A DNA stretch of 64,000 bases, taken from positions 32,591,742 to 32,655,741 of the forward strand of contig OX375881.1 of NCBI GenBank assembly GCA_947359465.1, read 5' to 3'. A model generated the notes under the pieces. It was not told the DNA's origin and made no database searches. It saw only the letters and a list, made by a program, of their open reading frames with translations. A program made the position numbers and the translations under genes. Each line of letters begins with the position of its first letter. The stretch's first letter is position 1. Below, one piece after another: positions 12,521 to 24,363 of this stretch. This DNA comes from Metellina segmentata. Taxonomy: Eukaryota; Arthropoda; Arachnida; Araneae; Tetragnathidae.

Positions 12521-13582
12521 CTTCCGCATACCCCACATGCTCAAAAAACATCATCCACCCGCGACGAAAAAAAAAATCTCAGTAAACAATGACCTTTTTT
12601 TTAAAGCATCTTCCTTTTTTAACGTGGAATAGCGGTTTTTTCTCCTTTGGCCAGTAGCCACCGGAGTGGAAAAAAAACACGATGAAGCGTGAATGCCGGC
12701 AGAATACTGAATCATGTTGTTGGATAAACCGATATCTCCAGTTTAGTCCCTCTTTTCCCCCTAAAGTTAAACGATCCTTGCGGTGCATTCAGAATCAGAA
12801 ATGTGTGGAAAAGATAATGATTAATATTGACTTTATCGTGTTGGGTATGAGGAAGGATGGACCGGAATGGGCTATGCCGGAGATCACGCATCCTTCTTCT
12901 TCATGCAGAATAACAATGTTTTTCCAATCCTCAAAAACGTGTTCTTTTAGCCGCAGTATACTTTAGTGACCCTAGATTTGAACTGCGTCAAACGTGGAGT
13001 TTTTTGGGACGATTATGTCACAGGAAAACTGACGTGTTACAAAGCATTTTATAATGCGTCAGCTTGGAACTAATCATTTAAAAAGTGTACTAACTCTGAG
13101 CGTTGAAGTATTTTATGTTTAACGTCAAAGCATGGGACTAATCTATAAGATAGTGTATTAACGCTTTGTACGTCACTATGTTGTAGCATTGCTTTTTCCC
13201 AACAATTTACGTATTGACTAAATAACCAAATCTAACTGTGTAAAACGGAGTTCGTGCAGATTAATACGTTACAGAAAAACGAATATATGACTAGCTGAAA
13301 TCAATTAGGATTTTTTTTGTTGCTGTTTTTTACACAATTTGTTACACAAATATTTTAGAAAAATAAATAACTGTGGTATATGTAATCCCATGCACACAAT
13401 TGTGAGGAACACTTCGTATAAGGTAGTAAATAAGAAAATATTTGGAAAAAATTAAAATTTGCAAATGGAGTAGGGATTTGAAATGCATAGTCAGTATGTT
13501 GTAGAGTCAAAAGTTTGGTAAAGAATTTTGCTGCGAATATATAAACAAAAAAAAATTGTTCACAAGTGTACCGTGTCCCCTT

Positions 13583-13586
<4 letters not shown>
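12521..13586. other. Unassigned sequence
   Basis: No recognised gene. A 94-residue open frame at 12682-12966 has no family I know and no supporting context. Confidence 0.4.

Positions 13587-13664
<78 letters not shown>
13587..13664. repeat. (CA)n-(TA)n microsatellite
   Basis: About 25 CA units followed by about 13 TA units, ending 16 bases before the Harbinger-type element. Confidence 0.95.
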
Positions 13665-13980
13665 TCCTCTTCTACACTAAAGGCGTGTTCTCACGAATAA
13701 AGTTTTATTGACCGATTATATTTGATCGACAAAAGTTGAATGAAAACTATAGTGAGAACCTTTGTTTCAATAGAGTTGATCAAATTTGTAATAGACCAAG
13801 AAACGTTTGACCCATTGAAACTTTATCGTTCACGTGGTGAGTCATTCGCCATCTGCTTTCAAGTTGAAACTTGTCTTGAAACGTTTGAACTTCAGTTGGC
13901 TGTTGGCTGTCAAGTTCGCTTTTAAATAGTCTCGCCACGCCCGACTGTGTTTTGTTTTTAGGTATAAAACAATTTACAAA

Positions 13981-14169
13981 ATGAGCCTCAAGTGGTCTGA
14001 AAGTGTGTTGCTAATATTATTAGAACTGTATCATAAACACCGACTGGATAGATATAAAACTAAAGATGCTAGCGTTGCAAGTGCTAAACTTGATAAAGTA
14101 GTACAAAGTATTAAAATGAGAATGATGATGAATTCGATATATTTGCTAAATCTGTCGCTGTCCTGCTAA
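13981..14169 (+). pseudogene. Myb/SANT-like DNA-binding protein remnant of a Harbinger element
   Basis: The 62-residue frame begins MSLKWSESVLLILLELYHKH, resembling the first helix of the Myb/SANT-like proteins that Harbinger transposons encode beside their nuclease (a W-S-E, L-L-x-L-Y pattern). The match fades after about residue 30, and the frame stops well short of a full protein of this kind. In Harbinger elements this partner binds element ends and helps import the transposase; that role is from family knowledge. It sits centrally in the TAA-flanked element, with ATG placed just after an A-rich leader. Whether it is a shortened gene or a decayed one cannot be told by eye. The assignment rests on the short motif plus the element context. 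Confidence 0.45.
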
Positions 14170-14511
14170 AACAGATGCCTTTTTTATGATGCAATTATCT
14201 GCCTGGAATAACTTCAAACTGTAATAAGACAAAAGCGATTGGAACACTTTATAACATCACTTGCAGTTTGACCTTCTCATCGTACAACTAAATACTAGCC
14301 ATCAGTTTCAAATGAATCATGCGGAGATGATTGCAGGAGCCATCTGATATACTTGCTGAAGCTAAACTTTCTAAAACGACATTCCTTACGATTTCTATTT
14401 ATGTTAAACAAAATTGTATTTAGTTCTTTTAAAAAAAACTTACCATATGTACAACTTGATGCACATCTGCTAATCGACGCCATTTTAAAAATGAAAGTGT
14501 TGATCATTTCT

Positions 14512-14620
14512 ATTGAAATGTGTAAACTGTTGAAATGTGTAAACTGTTGAAATGTGTAAACTGTTGAAATGTGTAAACTGTTGAAATGTGTAAACTGTTG
14601 AAATGTGTGAAATGTTGAAA
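14512..14620. repeat. 17-bp minisatellite
   Basis: About six near-identical copies of gttgaaatgtgtaaact inside the right half of the Harbinger-type element. The near-identity implies expansion after insertion. Confidence 0.9.
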
Positions 14621-14701
14621 CAAAAACTTATTCTAGTGATATTCAATTTTCATTGATCAACTATAATAGGTCAATTAAACTTTATTCGTGAGAACGCGCC
14701 T

Positions 14702-16941
14702 TAAAAGCCAGCTTATTTTTTATGTTACTTAGGCCAAACTGTGTTTTTTTTAAAGAATACGATTCGCTTAGAGTACGTTGTTTTCTACTTACCAAGATCA
14801 ACAAATTTGGTTTCAGAATGTACCACTGATGCACTTTGAGCCATCAATCATCAGTTATATTTCGTGTTTAACAGCGATGATCTCGCGGTTTAATACATAT
14901 TTATGATAATATGCAGTCTTTACAAGTTACAAAGCCTCAATGAAGACGCTATTCAAATTTTGTTTTTGTTTTTATATCATACAGATTACCATTTATGTGA
15001 CTTTTATGTTTAGCAGGGGTGGCCAGCTACACCACCATTGGACTTCACATTTCGGGAAAGGAATATTTGAACTAGTCATTTGATAATATTTGATAACAAA
15101 ACAAACAGTGAGAAGTTTCGAACTGCCCTAGCAAATCAACAACCAAAGTATCGGCAGCTAACTGCTAAAATAGACAAAATACTTAAAGGATCTGCATGCA
15201 AATCTAGTTTCTAAATATTGTCCTTACAGAATTGTTTTATAGAATCAGAACATGTTTTTAATAATATTTTTATTTTATGCTTTTCAATAACTTTGTAACA
15301 AGAAATGAAATAAATAATTACTTTGGACATTGATAAGTTTAATTTTACTAATAACTTTGCAACAAGAAATAAAATGAAGTAAGTATTTTTGGACATTGAT
15401 GAGTTTTAGTTTACCATATATCATACATTTATTTAATTTCCATAATAGTAGCACCACTCCTGAGAGAACCGTTTTATGGATAGCCCTGATGTATAGCAAC
15501 CTCTTGCGGACATCATCACCTTCTTTATTTTCTCAGACAATTCTTTCTAACTTCAGTCACCACAAATCCTTAATTTACAACTCCGTATACCATACAAATG
15601 ACCGTCAAAGTTAACAATGTTAACAAGTGCCGGAATCAGAGGCCTTCACAGTCGCAGATTAATCATTTCCATCTCTTCCTGATGGACCGCAATCTGAGAC
15701 ACGACGCTATTGAATGAGTAATTGGTTAATCAATCAATGTTAGTGGGAGATGTGTTGAAAAGAGCGGGATGAGCTCTTTTGATTGACAGGTAGGCGTACG
15801 TTTTTTTTTATATTTTCAATGTTATTAGCTGAGACTTTCGCTTAAAAATGTGATTTTAACAAGGAGAATCCTGAAGAGACATCACTTGTGATTTATAACC
15901 TAGCTGTAACGATTTCGACGCCTTAGCTTTCATACGACAGTTTTTGAAGTTTTTTCTTAAAATCAAATAAATTGATGGAGGTGATTAAAACTTATTTACC
16001 TCTTTCATCCAGTAGACTTCTGTAAAATTTATTTCTTAGAGATACAAAATAAATATTATGGGGGTAAGGGTATATGGTACCTAAATATTCAATGTTAATA
16101 TCAAGACTATATGCTACTTGTTTTCAGTATTTTCAACGTTATGGTTTTACGTTATATACTCTCAAAATTAAATAAAAATTAAAATCATGTTTTTGAAACT
16201 TATCCATTGATATAATATTAAAGAAAAACCTTCAAATGCTATTTCAAGGGGTCGACCTTGCCTTACGTGATGATCATGTGAGGCAAGCCATAGATCGTTT
16301 TTGTAAACAATGTGATAGTATTGTAAGTGGGACAAAAGTAGATAATTTCAGCATGCCCTTATTTCGTCTATGTAACTTCCCTGTGAAACTTAGAAGAGCT
16401 CCAGCATAATACAGAAGCTCTTCTATATAATGAGCGGTAGAGGTCCGAGTTTAAATTCATTTTTCGGGAAAACAGCATTTCTTGAGTTCGCCGTTCATAT
16501 CCGCATCGCCTAAATTGCAACTACACAATTTATTTTGAAAATCTGTTCCCAATAATCCTATTTCTTTCTTATCATAGTGTAAAAAGAAATACACTAAGTC
16601 ATAAGGTCTATATAAAAAAAATGTCTGGGTTCAGTGGCAGATGGGTCCTTCAAATAGTCTTCATGTGTGTCTCCAATGCCATTCAGGATTTGTGAGGGAG
16701 AGGCTGGTTATATAAGAGTTGCACTTTGTGCAGATGGGAAAGGATTTCTGGCCATCAAAGAATATGTTCTTTTTCAAAAGGCCAGATCGCAGCATGATAA
16801 GCATAGAGAAAGTTTTTTGAGGCAAATTTAAGGCAAGCGGCTCTCCTGGTGTTGTACTGAGAAACCAGTGATGAAAAAGTACTGGAGGTGATAGGCGCTA
16901 TTGCATAACGGTCTTAAGATACGTAAATAGTTCAGGTATAT
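14702..16941. other. Unassigned sequence, 2.2 kb
   Basis: No recognised gene, RNA or repeat. Short open frames at 15211-15614 are low-complexity or overlap on both strands and show no known motif. An undetected host exon here cannot be excluded without transcripts. Confidence 0.4.
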
Positions 16942-17135
16942 TTAAATCTTCTGGTTGTTGTCTTGACAAATCGTAATCGACGAGATAACTCGTCATTGGA
17001 AGAAAACAGAGCAGTTCTTAATCTCAATATAAATGAAAAATTGGCAGGATTTTGATGACGAGCTATCTCACCAATATAAATATTGGTCAGGTCTTGATAG
17101 GCGAGATATCTTGTTAAAACCAGTTTGAGAGTTAA
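16942..17135. repeat. TTAA-bounded palindrome-family element
   Basis: TTAA at 16942-16945 and again at 17132-17135 bracket a block whose termini are imperfect inverses (left tcttctggttgttgtcttga, right gttaaaaccagtttgagag). The interior carries gacgagataactcgtc (16979-16994) and a cgagatatcttg variant (17102-17113). It is a compact member of the family seen best at 39134-39827. Confidence 0.6.
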
Positions 17136-17614
17136 AGCTGCTAAGTATAGATATGAGGCGTTGCGGATACGAAGGGGAACTCAACATTGGGCGAAACAAT
17201 TTCCCCATATTTTGGTTTGCCAGACAATAGTGAATAAGGATATTAACTTTTTTATTGAGTTCGCCCTTTCTAATTCTATAAAACTAGAGCTGACAGTAGC
17301 TTTTCTATGTACTACGATTGGTAGAGCTTCACGTTGAAATGCGTTTTTCTGTATATCAGCATTTGTTGAGTTCGCCCTTCGTATCCGAAACTCCTCATAT
17401 ATTCTCTACTAAAGCTAGATGGAGGAGGAATACATAAGGGTGACCACTACCACTTGGAATATTTGGTTTATTGGTGTGAAGAACGTATTTTTTCTAGGTG
17501 ACAGATTTTGAGCCTTAGCTTTTTTCCAAAAAAAAAAGTTGAACACGATGGTTAATTGGTTTTTAAAACTATAAATTAATTTTTATCCTTCTGGTATACT
17601 TTTCGATGTTGTAT
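17136..17614. other. Unassigned sequence
   Basis: A 70-residue open frame at 17125-17337 has no recognised motif. Nothing else seen. Confidence 0.35.
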
Positions 17615-18460
17615 CTCGTCATTGGACATATAGGTGATGGCCAATTCATTCTAGTCATAGGCCAAATTGGTGATAAGTATCTTCATATCTTGATGACCGA
17701 GGTATCTCATCATTAGAAGAAACCGGACCCTATAATGATCTCGTCAGTATCAAAATGTCGATAGTGTCTTGATGACGAGATATCAGATCAAGATATTGCC
17801 GATTTTTTTTTATGTTGACTGGTAAACTAGATCAGATCTTGACAGACGAGGTATCTCGTCATTAGATGAAGACTGGCCCTATCATGATCTAGTCATCATC
17901 AAAATATCGGTAGCATCTTGATGATAAAATAACAGGTCAAGATATTACCTATTTCTTGATGACTGGAACAGTTGATGAGATCTTGATGGATGAGGTATCT
18001 CGTCATTATTAGAAAACCTGCCCTATCGTGATCTAGTCATCATCAAAATGTCGACAGTATCTTGATGACGAGATATCAGGTCAATATATTGCCGATTTTT
18101 TTATGTTGACTGGTAAACTAGATCAGATCTTGATAGACTAGGTATCTCGTCATTATAAGAAGACATGCCCTATCATGATCTAGTCATCATCAAAATATCT
18201 ATAGCATCTTGATGACGGGATAACAGGTCAAGATATTGCCTAGTTCTTGATGACTGGAAAAGTTGATGAGATCTTGATGGATGAGGTATCGCGTGATTAG
18301 AAGAAAACATGCCCTATAGTGATCTAGTCATCATCAAATTGTCGACAGTATCTTAATGACGAGATATCAGGTCAATATATTGCCGATTTTTTAATGTGAC
18401 TGCAAAAATAGATCAGATCTTGATGGACGAGATACCACGTCAAAACCACTTAAATTATCC
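17615..18460. repeat. Palindrome-family array, ~292-bp higher-order repeat
   Basis: Alternating ~140-150 bp subunits (core gatgacgagatatcaggtca and gaggtatctcgtcattag) form a ~292-bp unit; the anchor tgccgattttttt recurs at about 17797, 18090 and 18381. The right end is cgtcaaaaccacttaaatta, the conserved terminus in decayed form. Confidence 0.8.
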
Positions 18461-19364
18461 CAAAAGTGAATGCGTTTTTAGGTTTTTAACTGTGCAACTA
18501 TCCTAGGAATCCAACGTCCAGATGGAGCATGAAGACATAAGTTCAAATTATTTTATTTGTGTTTCACAAATGAATACATTTTTAGAATTTCATCCATAGA
18601 GTTTTCAAAACTTTTTCTCGAAGAGGGTCGAATGATTTTTTTTATGTATGATTTATTTTCAAAATAATATACTGGTTCCCGACGATTGGTGTATTTTAGC
18701 CAGTTTAAAATGGCTCACGTGTAACCTGATTCTCCTACAACATCAAGCAGCATCACATACGCTGAACTGAAGATTAGCAGCTTCAATTCATTCATCGTCT
18801 TCACACAAATCGCAGAAAGGTTATCTCCATATTTTTTCCTCCTCAAAAAAGAGCGTTCGGTCGAATAATAAAATTCTCCCCGAGCTTGTCAGTTTTTATT
18901 TCCCGAGCCGGTTTTTTAAAAAATGCGAGATACTCTTTCTTTTCTCAAATGACCCAAAAAGAAAAACTGGAGTACTTCTCTCGTGAACGGCTGGTGCGAT
19001 GACTTCGACGCCAGTCGGCTATTTTTTTAATACATTTTTTTCTGCAAATAGCTATCATTTTTCAACAGCTAAAGGTCATTACAATTTCCCAGCGCGCAAT
19101 ACGATTTTTCGTTTTCTATTTCGCGTACACGTTTTATTTATTTATTTTTTTCGCTACTCAGATTTTATTATGACTTCTCCCACTTCGCCCTCTCCGTGGA
19201 AATATTTAGTGTCTCGTTTTGAAGAAGAATCGTTCCACGTTCTTGAACTTCTGCTGGAGTTAAGGAACACTTATTATTTAATGGAGCGCGCTTTTTCAAC
19301 ACTTATGGAGCCCCTACGTCATTAAACAATTTGAATTAACACGTAGCTGCGATAAAAGCAGAAT
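18461..19364. other. Unassigned sequence
   Basis: A 108-residue open frame at 18999-19325 has no motif I recognise and is rich in aromatic residues as expected of chance translation. No other structure seen. Confidence 0.4.
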
Positions 19365-20220
19365 GGCGGTGTGCATGGGTCTTAAAGAGTGGATGTTTAA
19401 TGGGTGTTTTCTTCAGAGAAGTGGTTCGCTATAGTTTTGCTTTGGCGAACCGAATTAGGTGTCACTATCCTAGTTGTAAATGAAAGAGGAATCACACCAG
19501 CTATAGAGGAGGGTGGTAGTATGAATGGGTCTTAAATTGTTGGATGTTTAATAGGTGTTTTCTTCAGAGAACTACTTCTCTATAGTTTTACTTTGGCGAA
19601 CCGAATTAGGTGTCGCTGTCCCAGTTTTGAAAGTAAGTGTAATCTAACACTAGTGGAGGGAAGCGGTGTATATGGGTCAGAGAAGGTGGATGTTTAGTGG
19701 GTGTTTTTTTCAGAGTAGTGGTTCGCTACAGTTTTGCTTTGGCGAACCGAATTAGGTGTCACTATCCTAGTTGTAAATGAAAGAGGAATCACACCAGCTA
19801 TAGAGGAGGGTGGTAGTATGAATGGGTCTTAAATTGTTGGATGTTTAATAGGTGTTTTCTTCAGAGAACTACTTCTCTATAGTTTTACTTTGGCGAACCG
19901 AATTAGGTGTCGCTGTCCCAGTTTTGAAAGTAAGTGTAATCTAACACTAGTGGAGGGACGCGGTGTATATGGGTCAGAGGAGGTGGATGTTTAGTGGGTG
20001 TTTTTTTCAGAATAGTGGTTCGCTACAGTTTTGCTTTGGAAAACCAAATTAGGTCTTGCTATTCGAGTTTTGAAAGTAAATGGAATCACTAGCACTAGAG
20101 GACGGTGCTGGTGGGAATGTGTCTGAAAAGTGGATGTTTAATGGGTAATTTCAACAAAGAACTGGTTCGTAATAGTTTTGATTTGGCGAACCGAATTAGG
20201 TGTCGTTATACGAGTTTTGA
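19365..20220. repeat. Satellite: ~148-bp monomers in a ~297-bp dimer
   Basis: Six monomers are anchored by ggatgttta at 19391, 19542, 19688, 19839, 19985 and 20132, giving spacings of 151, 146, 151, 146 and 147. Monomers 1 and 3 resemble each other, as do 2 and 4, showing an alternating A-B higher-order structure. Each contains ttggcgaaccgaattaggtg. The monomer length is about that of nucleosomal DNA. No link to the palindrome family is seen. Confidence 0.9.
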
Positions 20221-20927
20221 GCGCCTCAACGTACGCCCAGCTTGACAGCAATATCTACTCACAGCCTTTCAAGAGACATGGCGAGCTATTCTTGTCCATA
20301 TTTACAGAGAACTTGTGCAAAGTATGCTTGGACGTGTTGCAGCTGTTATACAAGCAAGTAGGAGGGCCAAGCCCGAACGAAATAGAATAAAGAATTTTTT
20401 CTGGAAAACATACAGTGTCCAAATAATTTGGTCCATATAGGGTACGTTGTCTTTGCTGCATTTTCCATTCGATTGTTGTAAAACGAGTTCTATAGAAAGT
20501 ACTAGGACGTAAATATAATTAGACTGTTAGGACAAAACCCGATACAAGTCAAAAACAAAAGATTTTGGAGATCAGGAAATTTTTTATCCATTATAAAGAA
20601 ACTTTATCAGATCAATCAGCATTGATATCTGTGCTTTTATTCATAGTTGACAGATACTAATTTGATTAAATGATAATTGTTTTGCATGTACACATTTACG
20701 CATCTCAATTTGAACAATTTTTGACTCGTATTGTTTTGCCCAAACACTCTAGGTAGATGCCTTTAATTAAATTCTTCCATTAATTTACATCATTGCACAA
20801 AATTTTATCAGCGTTAAGGATAGACCTCCACTTGCGAATTCTAGTCGCGGTAACCAAAATTCGTCGTGACAAAAAATATACAAGAGGCACACGCGGCGAT
20901 AGATAAATCGTTGAATTAGATTAAATC
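20221..20927. other. Unassigned sequence
   Basis: Nothing recognised beyond short open frames on both strands at 20178-20461. Confidence 0.4.
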
Positions 20928-21226
20928 ATGTTTTTTATTCCCCTAATTCAAGTTTCTGTCTTTGCGATCGTGGAATATAGTAAAAATTTTAACGGATTTC
21001 AAATCAGCGTAAAATTAATACAACGCCAAATCCATACCCAAAACTGATTTATTTATTATTTAATTATTTAGTATTATTAAGTAATTAATTAATTAGTTAA
21101 TGAAAAATCACATTAAAGGTATCAATTTGGTGTAAACATTTCCGCAGATTTCAAATACGCTGAAGTTTTCACTCTATCTTCAACGATTGCTAAGATATAA
21201 ACTTGAATTAGGGCAATAAAAAACAT
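20928..21226. mobile_element. Foldback MITE-like inverted repeat, 299 bp
   Basis: Two arms of about 85-90 bp are inverted copies. The left begins atgttttttattcccctaat and the right, complemented, begins atgttttttattgccctaat; both contain ccctaattcaagttt and a gatttcaaat core. Between them is a short palindromic AT-rich spacer. A related half copy lies at 22900-23030, and its core also occurs in Hel-1 (4887, 4981). Target duplication not resolved. Confidence 0.65.
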
Positions 21227-21478
21227 ATTTTAATGTTTACGAAAAGCTGACCTTCGAAAACGCGCGACTACACTATGGCAAGTGAGGGCACGTCCATGCC
21301 TGACTGTGTGATTGTTGGGTAGAGCGACAGTCACGTCGAAGATAAAATAGGACCGACTGCAACTTTTTAATCGCTGCGATTCTTTAGTCGCAAGCATTGA
21401 ACTTGTATTTCAAACAATGAGTTTCATTTTTGAAACTGGTTGCTTTTAAATGTAACAGAAAATAGTTAACGGCTTCCT

Positions 21479-22790
21479 AAACGATTAATATTATTGTCAA
21501 TGTGATTGACTGTTTCAATTGATAGGTGTTTCTATATAGCTTCAATTAACCCGTCAATCTCATTCGATCAGTGATTTTCGAAGGGACGTGACCTGCCTCA
21601 TTTTTGAGTTACTAAATGACTTCAAATTCAGATTTGGGCTTTCTTGCGTTGAATTTGATTGTCTGCAATCGGAAGAAAGAAAATAAAAGGAAAAGACGCT
21701 GGAAGCTTTACTCACAAACATTCACCAAAATTTCTGTGATATACTGAAGCATACACATAATATTAATTTTCTGTTGTAATTTTTCCTAAATATAATCTGA
21801 TTAGTACTGGTTTAACACATTAACTATTTTTTGAAATGCAACACTTCTTTGGTTCTTATTTAAATATTCACTTGACTCAAGTTTCCACAACACAGAATAA
21901 TCACGAAACAAAGTAATTAAAAGTTTCACTAACTCCCCCTGGAGCAGAAAGTGCTTAAAACTGCGACGTACGCGTCTCAGAACAAACAGTCTTTGAAGAA
22001 CAATTTTTCCTTAATTTAATCACAATTTTGGCCGAATTTTTTCAATTATAAGTTACGATGTTCTACAGTGCTAAGCGCGCTCATTGCCACACCACAAAAT
22101 TGCTAATTCTGAGAGTATGCCTTGGTTTTAAATAAAGTCAGTTAATTAATTTCGATGTGTGTCTTTTATTATAAATATGAAATACATATTTAGCCGATAA
22201 TTGTGTGTTACGTCTGTTTAATATTTTACTGCAGTTTTCAATATTTCAATATTCAGACAAAATGCCTGCAGAACAATTACAATTGCTTGGAGTTGTGTTA
22301 CATAGCACTAAATATATTGCGATACACCGAATATCTTAGGCGTGGACGGTAGTAACTAGTTTAAATATACGCTTATTACAATAGAGATTTGAATCCCAGA
22401 TCCATTTGTGTCAACAGATTTTTTAGGTCATCAGTTAAAAATCACCTGCACTCAAAACCAACGGAACGGCTCTCGAAGACCACCTGCGCAGCCCGGGCAG
22501 ACGACTTGTCTCAGATTAATTGAAAGAGGCTTAAAAAATTTAGAAAACATAGACTAAAACAAATTCGCGTTATAGATACAAAGGAAGGAATAAAAATAAT
22601 TAACTTGCTACGAAGAAATTCTGCGTTAAAAAAAGAAGGAATTGCGCAACAAATGAATATCTTTGATTTTATGAAACCATTGACATCAGAATAACTGTCT
22701 TTAGTAACTGAGTAACTTTTTTTCGGTATTAATGCGTGCAAGCAAATTGCAATTGTATTAAATATTATTCTTCTAAACAAGAGTTTTTGT
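21479..22790 (-). repeat. Dispersed repeat R-A, copy 2 (minus), split by R-B
   Basis: Inverse-orientation copy of the 1-895 repeat: 22505-22780 matches 60-230, 22350-22505 matches 230-340, and 21479-21940 matches 400-895. The copy is interrupted at 21941-22324 by the R-B repeat. Net R-A length is about 0.92 kb. Open frames here are shadows. Confidence 0.75.
21941..22324 (+). mobile_element. Mobile repeat R-B, copy 1
   Basis: Sequence from about ggagcagaaagtgcttaaaa through cttggagttgtgttacatag matches 60911-61403 but the two copies have unrelated flanks, here R-A and there the ~370-bp tandem array. That shows R-B moves as a unit. It contains AATAAAG just after a conserved stop-like end. This copy lacks about 100 bp present in copy 2. 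Class not identified. Confidence 0.6.
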
Positions 22791-22899
22791 TAGTCCTTGG
22801 TCCTAATTAAGTAATATTTTTTTGCAAATTTGTACCCTGACTTACATTTGTATTTCTTAAATTCGTATTGTGAAAATATAAAAGTTTCAAATGAAAACT

Positions 22900-23030
22900 T
22901 ATTTATTAACAGAAATTTGCATTTAAGGTATCTATCTGGAGTAAATTTTTTCGCAGATTGATTTCAAATCCGTTGAAATTTTTGTTCTAACTTTGACGAT
23001 CACCAAGATAAAAATTTGGATTATAGAATA
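22900..23030. repeat. Half copy of the foldback repeat
   Basis: Matches one arm of 20928-21226 (gatttcaaatccgttgaaat and following sequence). Confidence 0.5.
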
Positions 23031-24339
23031 AAAAAGCCCTACTGCCCGAACGATTGACAATTGCGTATTTTAAACGATCAATCGGCACCGTCAATATCCA
23101 TCTATCAAAATTTATATCAATGTGCATCATTCCATTGACTATCACGTCAATCGCCTCCTACACGATCAATTGGTTGCTTCACTGAGCATCATTGACAGTC
23201 TGACAATAATACTGATCGTATAGGGAGCCACATAGACAATCTACTTCAAGACACACAATGTCAAGTAATGAACATACACACACAAGAAACACGAGAGAGA
23301 GAAATACACATTGGGTAAGTTACAGAAATCGAAATTGAATTTTACGAGCACAATAGAACACAGTTCCACTGAAATATATTTGACTTCATTAATTTCAACA
23401 AAGTTACGACAGGTTTCTACATTTTTTTCAATTCAATTGAATAAGTCAATGCAAGATTTTTAAATATATCAGAGTTCAGTAAAAATAGTTTCATTTATTT
23501 AAAATAATTTTTATTCCGATTGACATAACTTAGAAAACTATCAATAAAAAAGGCATATAAAAATGTCATAAAATAAAATCGTCTTGCAAAAAATTCTCAC
23601 GAATATTTTGTGAACTACGGCTTTATAGCGTGTCAAAAAGGTATTCTGGTCATGAATTAGAAGACATTTTATTGTGTACCCCTATTCTGTCCTTTCTTAA
23701 GATAACAATAGCTTAGTAAATGTGGCACCTGTGAGTTCCATGTCACTGCAATGGTACCACTATCGATTGGTAAACAAACATGAATCAACTATGCTGAGCG
23801 AAATCCCATTACGACATGAGTATGAGACCGAAATCATTTCGGACCCTAAACACAAAGGTCTAGTCTATTTACAAAGAAAGATGAAGAGCTATAAAAATGC
23901 AGATTATATAGATTTAATACCACAATAGATACTACCACAAACCACGCAAAGATACAATTTTGGTTATCGATTTCAAACGAATTTAAATATTTACAAATAA
24001 ATTCATTTCCTCAACTTAAACAGTTAGTACTGCAGTGTATATTGAGGTTTCACTTTTCGTTTTTATATCATTCTAATACTACAAATAGGACAAATACAAC
24101 TGGGTAGCGGTATTTGATGCGATCTTCTGGCTTGGTGCTGCCGGTTTTCCGACTGCTGTTGCTGTTATGATTAAGAAGAAATTTCTTAGCGTTTTGCTAC
24201 TCATATAAATGGAAAACACTATATTGTGTTGTATGGGTCAGGGTCCTCCCTGATGACACCCTGATCCACCAACACTTTCTTTTTCAATATTTTCCGTTTG
24301 ATTTTTTATTTTTTGAATATCCTCTTGTTTTAGAAATTA
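23031..24339. other. Unassigned sequence
   Basis: No recognised gene. A 68-residue frame at 23722-23928 has no known motif. The stretch 23040-23230 is relatively rich in cgatcaat-like words that resemble the start and end of R-A only loosely. Confidence 0.4.
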
Positions 24340-24363
24340 TATATATATATATATATATATATC
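24340..24363. repeat. (AT)n target of a Tc1-like insertion
   Basis: A short AT run that continues on the other side of the Tc1-like element (25232-25246), so the element sits inside a dinucleotide repeat that supplies the TA target. Confidence 0.8.

Larger units (their letters stand above)
13681..14701 (+). mobile_element. PIF/Harbinger-type non-autonomous element
   Basis: Terminal inverted repeats of about 60 bp (left aggcgtgttctcacgaataa, right complement aggcgcgttctcacgaataa, about 8 mismatches in all) are flanked by the direct repeat TAA (13678-13680 and 14702-14704). A 3-bp TWA target duplication is characteristic of PIF/Harbinger. The 1,021-bp interior lacks the DDE nuclease but keeps a remnant of a Myb/SANT-like frame (13981-14169), matching the two-gene organisation of Harbinger elements. 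A 17-bp minisatellite has expanded inside it at 14512-14620. Confidence 0.75.
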
